Below are positions 19,990 through 26,602 of a DNA stretch of 64,000 nucleotides, one piece after another. The position numbers and the translations under genes were made by a program. Under the pieces are notes generated by a model, which was given only the letters and a program-made list of their open reading frames with translations, was not told the origin of the DNA and did no database searches. Numbering within the stretch: position 1 is the first letter of the stretch; each line of letters begins with the position of its first letter. This stretch comes from Blautia glucerasea. GTDB taxonomy: Bacteria; Bacillota; Clostridia; Lachnospirales; Lachnospiraceae. The stretch is from positions 62,001 through 126,000 of the forward strand of contig NZ_JAAITU010000002.1 in assembly GCF_013304385.1 (NCBI RefSeq), read 5' to 3'.

Positions 19990-20316
19990 ATGAGTGATTT
20001 AGCAGCTACCAACTGTGGATGTTCTGAGGAAAGATCCGGATGCGGATGTGGATGTGACAACGGATGCGGATGCAACAACAACGGATGCGGATGTGGCAAC
20101 AATGGATGCGGATGCGGCAACAATGGATGCCTGGGCTTCAACAACCTGAACAACGGAAACTGTAATTGCATACTCTGGCTCATCATCATACTTTGCCTTA
20201 GCGGATGCAATGGTTATGGAAACAACTGCAATGGATGCGGCAGTAATGACTGCAGCTGGCTGATCATTGTACTTTTGCTCCTGTCAGGCTATGGCGGATG
20301 CGGATGTGGATGCTGA
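19990..20316 (+). CDS. Small Cys/Gly/Asn-rich protein with two hydrophobic segments
   Basis: The start is ATG 19990, with GGAGG 8 nt upstream; the frame continues back to 19909 but the ribosome binding site decides. The protein has 108 residues, of which I count 22 Cys. The first ~55 residues are repeats of the form GCGC-NNN. Two hydrophobic segments follow (ILWLIIILCLSG and WLIIVLLLLSGYGG), and the end is GCGCGC. Similar proteins in clostridia are labelled chorion-class high-cysteine proteins, a name based only on composition. Dense CxC pairs suggest metal binding or disulfide cross-linking at a membrane or envelope; the function is unknown. A strong terminator follows. Confidence 0.8.
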   Translation: MSDLAATNCGCSEERSGCGCGCDNGCGCNNNGCGCGNNGCGCGNNGCLGFNNLNNGNCNCILWLIIILCLSGCNGYGNNCNGCGSNDCSWLIIVLLLLSGYGGCGCGC

Positions 20317-20330
20317 TCATTCCTGTCCTT

Positions 20331-20353
20331 GGGGCGCTTAATGCGCCCCTTTT
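20331..20353 (+). terminator. Intrinsic terminator of the Cys-rich gene
   Basis: GGGGCGC-TTAAT-GCGCCCC followed by TTTT. The stop codon of the small gene on the opposite strand (TTA at 20338-20340 on the plus strand) lies in the loop. Confidence 0.85.
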
Positions 20354-20484
20354 GTCTGCCGGTTTCTCTCTTTTTCCCGTTCCTCCTGATCCTTTCTTTT
20401 TTGTTCCACACATTCCAGATCTATTTCATAAAAGGCAGTTCCATCAAAAATAATTCGCTGCCTGCCATTCTCTTTCTTTTCCAT
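20338..20484 (-). CDS. Small charged protein, 48 residues, uncharacterised
   Basis: Reading the minus strand from ATG 20484 gives 48 codons, starting MEKKENGRQRIIFDGTAFYE. A GAT-CTG-GAA-TGT stretch (DLEC) and a Lys/Arg/Glu-rich helical tail follow. AGGAG lies 6 nt before the ATG, which is good evidence that it is translated. The RIIFDGTAFYEID core, then a charged coil, looks like a conserved small protein rather than random sequence, but I cannot name a family. Its stop codon is inside the terminator loop of the convergent Cys-rich gene, so the two genes meet tail to tail. Confidence 0.7.
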   Translation of the reverse strand: MEKKENGRQRIIFDGTAFYEIDLECVEQKRKDQEEREKERNRQTKGAH

Positions 20485-20613
20485 ATCGATCTCCTGCTTT
20501 CATTCTTTCTATCAGTTTATGTCACAGGCCGCTGTCCTGTCATATTTTAATAATAAAATCATAAATTAGTAAAGATCACGGGGCAGATCTGCCCCTATTT
20601 AAGGAGGTTTTAA

Positions 20614-20886
20614 ATGGATCAAAACTGGAAAGACAACCCTAAACTGTCACAATTAGACCGTGGGAAATTAGATATGCTTTCCCAACTGGCCATGCAGGGA
20701 GCAGGGAAAAGCCCTTCCCAGATGCTGCCTTACATCATGAGTGCAGCTGCCCGGGGAAAGCAGGCAGGTATGAATTTTTCAGATAATGAGATTGATACCA
20801 TCATACAGGTACTAAAAATTGGAAAAAGCCCGGAAGAAATCCGGAAACTGGATCAGGTAATACAACTTATGAAAATGATAAAATGA
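20614..20886 (+). CDS. Small helical protein, 90 residues, uncharacterised
   Basis: ATG 20614 is preceded by AAGGAGG at 7 nt. The 90-residue product (start MDQNWKDNPKLSQLDRGKL) has no signal peptide or membrane segment and is predicted largely helical, with amphipathic stretches QLDRGKLDMLSQLAMQG, PSQMLPYIMSAAARGKQAG and NEIDTIIQVLKIGKSPEEI. Two GKSP turns separate the helices. This resembles small conserved clostridial proteins of unknown role. It follows the Cys-rich gene on the same strand, but with a terminator and ~260 nt between them, so it is probably separate. Confidence 0.75.
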   Translation: MDQNWKDNPKLSQLDRGKLDMLSQLAMQGAGKSPSQMLPYIMSAAARGKQAGMNFSDNEIDTIIQVLKIGKSPEEIRKLDQVIQLMKMIK

Positions 20887-20890
20887 ATAT

Positions 20891-20928
20891 AAAAACAGCC
20901 ATGAACCAATTCCTGATGTTCATGGCTG
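20891..20928 (-). terminator. Terminator of the yicC-cinA operon
   Basis: On the minus strand an 11-bp perfect stem CAGCCATGAAC/GTTCATGGCTG is followed by TTTTT (20891-20895), just after the cinA stop. On the plus strand it also follows the 90-residue gene, but without a good T-run. Confidence 0.8.
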
Positions 20929-20935
20929 AATCATT

Positions 20936-22204
20936 TTACTCAGATTTTGAAATACCTTCCATCATGCATTCACGTAAAAAAGCAAGAGCATGTGCAGTTG
21001 CCTGCTGTCGGATCTTGGTGCGGTTCCCTGTGAAATGGAACTCCCGTGTAACAACCTTGCCATTATAACAACAGCCCATAAATACAGTGCCCACAGGTGT
21101 TTCCTTTGTGCCTCCGTCAGGGCCTGCCAGCCCTGTAATAGAAAGGCAGATGTCAGCCTCTGCCGCATTACATCCTCCCTTTGCCATTTCCTTTGCGCAT
21201 TTGGCTGAAACAGCACCTTCCAGCTTCAGTGTGGCTTTCTTTACGCCAAGGCATTTTCTCTTGGCACGATTACTGTATGTGACAAAACCATGGGTAAATA
21301 CCTGGGATGCACCTGGCACATTCACGATCCTGGCTGCAATCTCTCCACCTGTGCAGGACTCAGCCAATGCAAGTGTGAGCTGCTGGTCACGAAGCATATC
21401 TACCACCGCTTCTTCCAGTGTTTTCTCTGCCTCAGTTGCAAATATATTCCTACCAAACCTGCGTTTCAGTTCCCTTACCACAGGCTTGATCAGCTTTTTG
21501 CCTTCCTTCTCGTCAGACGCCTTTGCAGTGATCCGCAAATGTACTTCACCTATTTTTGCATAAGGTGCAATGGTAGGATTGGTCTGTGCCTGGATCATAT
21601 CCTGAATATCCTCTGCCACCTGGCTCTCGCCAATCCCGCAGATCTTCACTACCTGGGAGTAAATGATTTCCGGCTGTTTTTTGCGGAGATAAGGATAAAC
21701 CTCCTCTGTAAACATAGGCTTTAATTCTACCGGAGGTCCGGGAAGCAAAATGGCAATCTTACCATCCTTCTCAAGGATCAGCCCCGGAGCTGTCCCATTG
21801 TGATTATCCAGTACAAGTGCCCCCTCTGGAATGAGTGCCTGCTTATAGTTATTCGATGTGATGCGGCGCTGGGAATTATTTTTCTTATATTCTTTCATAT
21901 AGCGCTCGATGCGCTCCCTGGAATGTGCATCCTCAACAAGAGGCATCCCCATCACTTCAGCTGTTACCTCTTTGGTAAGGTCATCCTCTGTAGGTCCAAG
22001 ACCACCGGTAAGGATCACAACATCAGACCGGTCCAGTGCCGTACGGATCACTGCCTTCATCCGTTCTTCATTGTCTCCTACCACACTCTGATAATATACA
22101 GTCAGACCAAGGTTTGCACATTCCACTGCCAGATATGCACTGTTGGTATTCACAATATTACCAAGCAATATCTCGGTTCCTACCGTTACAATCTCTGCAA
22201 TCAT
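20936..22204 (-). CDS. cinA: CinA-family protein
   Basis: It has 422 residues and two domains. An N-terminal MoCF-like domain (about 1-170) opens with MIAEIVTVGTEILLGNIVNT and carries TGGLGPTEDDLT. A C-terminal CinA domain (about 255-415) has LALAESCTGGEIAARI and ends in the SITGLAGPDGGT and PVGTVFMG stretch. The C-terminal domain is a nicotinamide mononucleotide deamidase in characterised members, and the N-terminal one an ADP-ribose pyrophosphatase, so pyridine-nucleotide salvage is the likely role. It is the last gene of the yicC operon, 20 nt after pgsA, and is followed by a terminator. Confidence 0.93.
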   Translation of the reverse strand: MIAEIVTVGTEILLGNIVNTNSAYLAVECANLGLTVYYQSVVGDNEERMKAVIRTALDRSDVVILTGGLGPTEDDLTKEVTAEVMGMPLVEDAHSRERIERYMKEYKKNNSQRRITSNNYKQALIPEGALVLDNHNGTAPGLILEKDGKIAILLPGPPVELKPMFTEEVYPYLRKKQPEIIYSQVVKICGIGESQVAEDIQDMIQAQTNPTIAPYAKIGEVHLRITAKASDEKEGKKLIKPVVRELKRRFGRNIFATEAEKTLEEAVVDMLRDQQLTLALAESCTGGEIAARIVNVPGASQVFTHGFVTYSNRAKRKCLGVKKATLKLEGAVSAKCAKEMAKGGCNAAEADICLSITGLAGPDGGTKETPVGTVFMGCCYNGKVVTREFHFTGNRTKIRQQATAHALAFLRECMMEGISKSE

Positions 22205-22224
22205 ATTTTTTCCTTTCGCAGTTA

Positions 22225-22764
22225 TTATTCCTGCATGGATAATACGTTCTTATTCTCCATAATGTAAGTCAACAGTGAGATAATCGTCAATGCCAGTGAT
22301 ATCCATACAAAACCACGGGCAAGAATGTGAAAGATGCCATCAAAGTTCAGGATCAGCAAAATGATCATGATCATCTGAGCGGTTGTCTTGAATTTGCCCC
22401 AATAATTGGCTGCGATCACTACTCCGTTCTCAGCTGCGATCAGGCGGAACCCACTGATAATAAATTCTCTGGCGATGATGATGATCACAATCCAGGCCTC
22501 CAGACGGTTCAATTCCACCATACAGATCAGGGAAGAGCATACCAGAAGCTTATCAGCCAGAGGATCCATAAACTTTCCAAAATTCGTAACAAGATTATTC
22601 TTTCTTGCAAGATGACCGTCCATCCAGTCCGTAATGCTGGCTCCTACAAAAATAACAAGACAGATATAGCGGTTCGCAGCACCTCCCCAGCCTGTAAGGC
22701 TGAACAGGACAAAAAACGGCACCATGATCATTCTTGCAACCGTAAGTTTATTCGGTATATTCAT
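22225..22764 (-). CDS. pgsA: CDP-diacylglycerol--glycerol-3-phosphate 3-phosphatidyltransferase
   Basis: It makes phosphatidylglycerophosphate, the first committed step to phosphatidylglycerol. The 179-residue membrane protein has the CDP-alcohol phosphatidyltransferase signature DGxxARx8GxxxDxxxD, visible as DGHLARKNNLVTNFGKFMDP (about residues 48-67), and four or more membrane segments. Its ATG overlaps the end of rimO by 17 nt, with AGGAG 9 nt upstream inside rimO, so translation is coupled. Confidence 0.94.
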   Translation of the reverse strand: MNIPNKLTVARMIMVPFFVLFSLTGWGGAANRYICLVIFVGASITDWMDGHLARKNNLVTNFGKFMDPLADKLLVCSSLICMVELNRLEAWIVIIIIAREFIISGFRLIAAENGVVIAANYWGKFKTTAQMIMIILLILNFDGIFHILARGFVWISLALTIISLLTYIMENKNVLSMQE

Positions 22765-24085
22765 CTTCCAATTCTCCTATCAAGTCATATTCCAATGCAC
22801 CGGTGATCCGTACATTCACAAAATCTCCTGTTACCAGAAGCTCTCCTGTCTGCACAAAAATATAGCCATCTACCTTTGGCGCATCTCCATAAGTCCTGCC
22901 TATATAAGCACTTTCTCCTGAAATCTGACCTTCGATCATCACAGATACTACCTGCCCGACCCTCTGCTGGCCCTTTTCCAGGGATATTTCCTGCTGAAGC
23001 TCCATCAGCTGATCTTTTCTTTCTTCCTTTAATTCTTCGGGGATCTGTCCCTCCATGGAAGCAGCTGGTGTATCTTCTTCCTGAGAGTAAGTGAAAACTC
23101 CCAGACGGTCAAATTCCATCTGATCCACAAAATCCATCAGTTCCTGATGGTCTTCTTCTGTTTCTCCCGGAAATCCGGTGATCAGCGTAGTGCGAAGGAT
23201 AATATCAGGAATCTCACTGCGAAGCTTCTCTATGATCTCCACCAATTCTGCTTTTGTTGTCCTGCGGCCCATTCTTTTCAGAACAGGATCGCTGGCATGC
23301 TGGATTGGAAGATCTAGATAATTACATATCTTTTCTTCTTCCTTCATTACCTGGATCAACTCATCATAAATCTCTTCCGGATAGCAATACAGAATACGTA
23401 TCCATCTGATTCCCTGAATCTTACAAAGCTCTTTCAGAAGGATATGAAGAGATTTCTTACCATAAAGATCTTTGCCATATACTGTAGTCTCCTGGGCTAC
23501 AAGAATCAGTTCCTTCACACCCTGTTCTGCCATATCCATAGCCTGCTTAAGAAGGCGTTCCATAGGAACACTACGGTACCTGCCACGCAATTTGGGGATA
23601 ATGCAGTAAGTGCAGTGCTTATCACAGCCTTCTGCAATCTTCAGATATCCATAATGACCACCTGTAGTAAGCACACGCCTGCCCAGATCTTCCGGCAGAT
23701 AGTCAATGTCTTTAAATTCCTGGAAATGTTTTCCGGCTTTTGCGGCTTCCATTGCCTTCAGGATCTCCCCATAAGAAGTAGTACCAAGAACGGCGTCTAC
23801 CTCTGGAATCTCCTGAATAATTTCTTCTTTATAGCGCTGTGCCATACATCCTGTAACGATCAAAACTTTACAGGAACCGGCTTTCTTATATTCTGCCATT
23901 TCAAGGATCGTATTCACACTTTCCTCTTTGGCGTCTCCGATAAAGCAGCAGGTATTTACAATAATAGCATCTGCCATTGTCTCATCGTCAACAATCTCAT
24001 GACCATTCCTGGTAAGAAGCCCCAGCATTTCTTCTGAGTCCACCAGATTCTTGTCACATCCCAGGGAAACAAATAATAATTTCAT
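22748..24085 (-). CDS. rimO: Ribosomal protein S12 methylthiotransferase RimO
   Basis: This radical-SAM enzyme adds a methylthio group to the conserved Asp of ribosomal protein S12. The start is ATG 24085 (445 residues), giving the family N-terminus MKLLFVSLGCDKNLVDSEEM. The longer frame back to 24193 overlaps rpoZ and is Lys/Arg/Gln-rich noise. The UPF0004 domain supplies cluster Cys ligands. The radical-SAM motif CDKHCTYCIIPKLRGRYRS lies near residue 150, and a TRAM-like domain ends the protein. SLGCDKN and RGRYRS favour RimO over MiaB. It begins 4 nt after rpoZ. Confidence 0.93.
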   Translation of the reverse strand: MKLLFVSLGCDKNLVDSEEMLGLLTRNGHEIVDDETMADAIIVNTCCFIGDAKEESVNTILEMAEYKKAGSCKVLIVTGCMAQRYKEEIIQEIPEVDAVLGTTSYGEILKAMEAAKAGKHFQEFKDIDYLPEDLGRRVLTTGGHYGYLKIAEGCDKHCTYCIIPKLRGRYRSVPMERLLKQAMDMAEQGVKELILVAQETTVYGKDLYGKKSLHILLKELCKIQGIRWIRILYCYPEEIYDELIQVMKEEEKICNYLDLPIQHASDPVLKRMGRRTTKAELVEIIEKLRSEIPDIILRTTLITGFPGETEEDHQELMDFVDQMEFDRLGVFTYSQEEDTPAASMEGQIPEELKEERKDQLMELQQEISLEKGQQRVGQVVSVMIEGQISGESAYIGRTYGDAPKVDGYIFVQTGELLVTGDFVNVRITGALEYDLIGELEDEYTE

Positions 24086-24089
24086 ATAA

Positions 24090-24428
24090 TCATGCCTCTT
24101 CTGACAAAGACTCCTCTGCAGAAGCAGTATTCTCCTCTTTTGATGTCTCTGTTGCTGTCTCTTCTGCTGCAGCTGCTTCTTCCTCATCCTCATGCTTGCC
24201 AGGAAGGATCTTTACTTTTCCTTTGTAAAGTTCATCAATAGCAATGGCCAGAGGTTTCTTTCCGGCTGCTCCTTCTACAAGTGGTTTGGATCCGGCGATC
24301 AGCTGGCGTGCACGCTTACTGGTAGCAAGTACCAGAGAATAACGGCTGTTCAGAACCATGCTCTCGTCGTCGTCTTCGTTATTTGTATTGATTGCCTCGA
24401 TTAATTCTGAATAAGATGGATGAATCAT
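24090..24428 (-). CDS. rpoZ: RNA polymerase omega subunit with acidic C-terminal tail
   Basis: The omega subunit helps fold and assemble the beta' subunit. ATG 24428, with AGGAG upstream, gives 112 residues: MIHPSYSELIEAINTNNEDD, then SRYSLVLATSKRARQLIAG, the conserved omega core, and KKPLAIAIDELYKGKVKI. The last ~33 residues are an Ala/Glu/Thr/Ser-rich acidic tail beyond the usual core. The context gmk-rpoZ-rimO is typical of Firmicutes. A 7-bp GC-rich hairpin lies at 24474-24498, in the 138-nt gap between gmk and rpoZ, without a T-run. Confidence 0.93.
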   Translation of the reverse strand: MIHPSYSELIEAINTNNEDDDESMVLNSRYSLVLATSKRARQLIAGSKPLVEGAAGKKPLAIAIDELYKGKVKILPGKHEDEEEAAAAEETATETSKEENTASAEESLSEEA

Positions 24429-24566
24429 ATCTATCCTGCTCCTTTTTATAATTTTATATTGTAAAGTCATTCTCCTGTCCTGACATAGTCCGGACAGGTT
24501 CAAACCTTTCACACCTGTAATACGTAAATGTCTGTGATCTTATCTTATCTTATCATATTGCACTTT

Positions 24567-25187
24567 TCAGCCCAGCTGACTGGCCTCCTTACGAAGTTCC
24601 TGGATAAAACCAAGATTCCGGCTGATCCGGCTGTGTTCGCTTTGGATGATCCTGTGAAGCTCATCCACACAGATTTCCAACTCATCATTTAAAAGAAGAT
24701 AATCATATTCCTCCACACCCTGGGATTCTTCTGCTGCCCTGTGAAGACGGCTCTCGATCACCTGAGGTGTTTCTGTACCTCTGCCAACAAGACGGTTTTT
24801 CAGCTCTGCCATAGATGGAGGTGCAATAAAGATCAGCAATGCTTCCGGATTCTTTGCTTTGATTTTGCGGGCTCCCTGAATCTCGATCTCAAGGATTACA
24901 TCCTTACCTGCATTTAGCTGTTCTTCTACATAGGCACGGGGCGTCCCGTAATAATTCTTTACATACTGGGCATATTCAATGAGGGCATCCTTTTGGATCA
25001 GCTCCTCAAATTCTTCCCTTGTACGGAAGAAATATTCTTTTCCATCTTGCTCTCCCGGTCTGGGGGACCTGGTGGTAACAGAAACAGACAATGCATAATT
25101 GTCATATTTTTCCATCAGACGTTTCATTACAGTGCCTTTTCCAGCACCAGAAAATCCAGATACTACAACAAGTATCCCTTTACTCAT
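24567..25187 (-). CDS. gmk: Guanylate kinase
   Basis: It converts GMP to GDP with ATP. The start is ATG 25187 (206 residues), giving MSKGILVVVSGFSGAGKGTV with the P-loop; the longer frame back to 25277 lies inside remA. The GMP-binding stretch SVSVTTRSPRPGEQDGKEYF and the lid motif RLVGRGTE are clear. The start overlaps the remA stop by 8 nt, with GGGGAG just upstream, so the genes are translationally coupled. Confidence 0.95.
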   Translation of the reverse strand: MSKGILVVVSGFSGAGKGTVMKRLMEKYDNYALSVSVTTRSPRPGEQDGKEYFFRTREEFEELIQKDALIEYAQYVKNYYGTPRAYVEEQLNAGKDVILEIEIQGARKIKAKNPEALLIFIAPPSMAELKNRLVGRGTETPQVIESRLHRAAEESQGVEEYDYLLLNDELEICVDELHRIIQSEHSRISRNLGFIQELRKEASQLG

Positions 25188-25452
25188 GGTTCTCTCCCCT
25201 GCTTTCATATTCATATACTTCTGCAAATCTTCTGGCAATGGTATCTGGCTGTAATGCCGACAATACAAGGTAATCATCCGATGTGATGATCACTGCTTTT
25301 GTCTTTCGTCCCTGTGTGGCATCGATCAGTGAACGGGTGCCTTTGATACTTTGCACCATCCGCTTCACAGGTGCTGCATCCGGGCTTACAACTGCAACAA
25401 TCTTCTGGGAATTTACCACATTACCAAAACCAATATTAATTAATTTTGCCAT
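25180..25452 (-). CDS. remA: RemA-family regulator (DUF370)
   Basis: The 90-residue protein begins MAKLINIGFGNVVNSQKIVA and contains SPDAAPVKRM and RKTKAVIITSDDYLVLSALQ, the signature of RemA. In Bacillus subtilis RemA activates extracellular-matrix operons and osmoprotection genes by DNA binding. Here it sits, as usual, between yicC and gmk. The first 90 nt of a longer gmk frame overlap it, but its ribosome binding site and coding pattern show that remA owns this region. Confidence 0.93.
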   Translation of the reverse strand: MAKLINIGFGNVVNSQKIVAVVSPDAAPVKRMVQSIKGTRSLIDATQGRKTKAVIITSDDYLVLSALQPDTIARRFAEVYEYESRGENHE

Positions 25453-25472
25453 AAAACAAATCTCCAGGTTCT

Positions 25473-26351
25473 TTACTCAATGTTCTGAATCTGCTCACGG
25501 ATCTTTTCGATCTCTGTTTTCAAATCAATGGCAATATCTGATATCACAAGATCACTGGACTTGGAAAGAATGGTATTGGCTTCCCGGTTCATCTCCTGTG
25601 CCATAAAATCCAGCTTACGTCCAATACCTTCGGACTCCTCCAGCATTTTCCTCATCCCGGCAATATGGCTGTGAAGCCGTACTGTCTCTTCATCATTACA
25701 GATCTTATCAGAAAACATCACAACCTCAGCTGCGATCCTGGCATCATCAAACTGGGTATCTGCCAGAAGTTCATGAACCTTAGCCTCCAGTTTCTCTTTG
25801 TAAGCATCTACTACAAGGGGAGAGCGCTGCTCTACTATCGTCACCTTCTCATCCAGCCCCTGCAGCTTCAAAACCAGATCATTCTTCAGGTGCTCGCCTT
25901 CACGTTCCCTGGCTGCAACAAACTTCTCACATGCCTCCATAAGAGGCTGTTCAAGACAGTTCCATAACTCCTCTTCATCCAGTGACTGCTCCTCCATAGT
26001 AAAAACATCCGGATATCTGGAAAGTGCAGACACCTTCATGTCGTAGTCCAGACCAAAATCCTGTGCCATTTCTTTCAGATAGCCAAGATATTCCGCTGCC
26101 AGTTCTCTGTTATACTTCAGTGATCCCTGGCTCAAGGTATAATCTTCATAGGAAATAAATACATCTACCTTGCCTCTCTGAATATATTTCTTCAGAAGAT
26201 TTCGCACAGTACTCTCCAGAAAGCTAAGCTTTCTGGGCATCTTTATACTCAGGTCAAGATATCTGTGGTTTACAGATTTTAACTCAACTGTTATTTTTCT
26301 TTCTTTCGTGATAACTTCGGCTCGTCCGAAGCCAGTCATGCTTTTTATCAT
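25473..26351 (-). CDS. yicC: YicC-family endoribonuclease
   Basis: The 292-residue protein begins MIKSMTGFGRAE and ends in the conserved KSSDLVISDIAIDLKTEIEKIREQIQNIE region, with DFMAQEMNREANTI before it. YicC/YloC proteins are endoribonucleases linked to small-RNA turnover. It is the first gene of a seven-gene operon (yicC-remA-gmk-rpoZ-rimO-pgsA-cinA), driven by the consensus promoter at 26386-26414. Confidence 0.93.
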   Translation of the reverse strand: MIKSMTGFGRAEVITKERKITVELKSVNHRYLDLSIKMPRKLSFLESTVRNLLKKYIQRGKVDVFISYEDYTLSQGSLKYNRELAAEYLGYLKEMAQDFGLDYDMKVSALSRYPDVFTMEEQSLDEEELWNCLEQPLMEACEKFVAAREREGEHLKNDLVLKLQGLDEKVTIVEQRSPLVVDAYKEKLEAKVHELLADTQFDDARIAAEVVMFSDKICNDEETVRLHSHIAGMRKMLEESEGIGRKLDFMAQEMNREANTILSKSSDLVISDIAIDLKTEIEKIREQIQNIE

Positions 26352-26385
26352 TGTCTTTCTTTTCTTCCTCCGAACATATAGATTT

Positions 26386-26414
26386 ATTATAATTCATTCA
26401 ATAACCCTAGTCAA
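26386..26414 (-). promoter_or_regulatory. Promoter of the yicC operon
   Basis: On the minus strand, TTGACT (26409-26414), 17 nt, TATAAT (26386-26391), about 35 nt before the yicC ATG. Confidence 0.82.
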
Positions 26415-26436
26415 ACCCTTTTTTTACGTGTATACT

Positions 26437-26564
26437 AAAGTAAGTGCACAAACAAAGCATTAAGGCTGTTGGAAGCTTGCTTCCATAAAGACTTAAGGAT
26501 TTGTTTGTATATGCGACGCAGTCGCGACCGAGCAAATCTCTGATTTGCGAGGTACACTTACTTT
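26437..26564. repeat. Palindromic multi-hairpin element between yicC and rqcH
   Basis: The outer arms AAAGTAAGTG (26437-26446) and CACTTACTTT (26555-26564) enclose three inner hairpins. These are an 8-bp stem CAAACAAA/TTTGTTTG (26449-26456 with 26500-26507) holding a small GGAAG-CTTG-CTTCC hairpin; GCGAC-GCA-GTCGC (26513-26525); and GCAAATC-TCT-GATTTGC (26532-26548). The whole folds like a cloverleaf. A weak plus-strand -10 TATACT (26431-26436) just before it would put the element in the rqcH leader. Confidence 0.6.
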
Positions 26565-26602
26565 TGTTTTTGATTTTATTCCCTCTGAAAGGAGTTTTTC
26601 AT

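Noticed and set aside
20329-20550. Plus-strand frame after the Cys-rich gene
   Set aside because: Begins in the terminator and reads antisense to the 48-residue gene, which has the better ribosome binding site and composition.
24086-24193. N-terminal extension of rimO
   Set aside because: Overlaps the rpoZ C-terminus in another frame and is a Lys/Arg/Gln-rich low-complexity string not seen in the family.
24474-24498. CCTGTCC/GGACAGG hairpin upstream of rpoZ as a terminator
   Set aside because: No T-run on either strand; kept only as a note under rpoZ.
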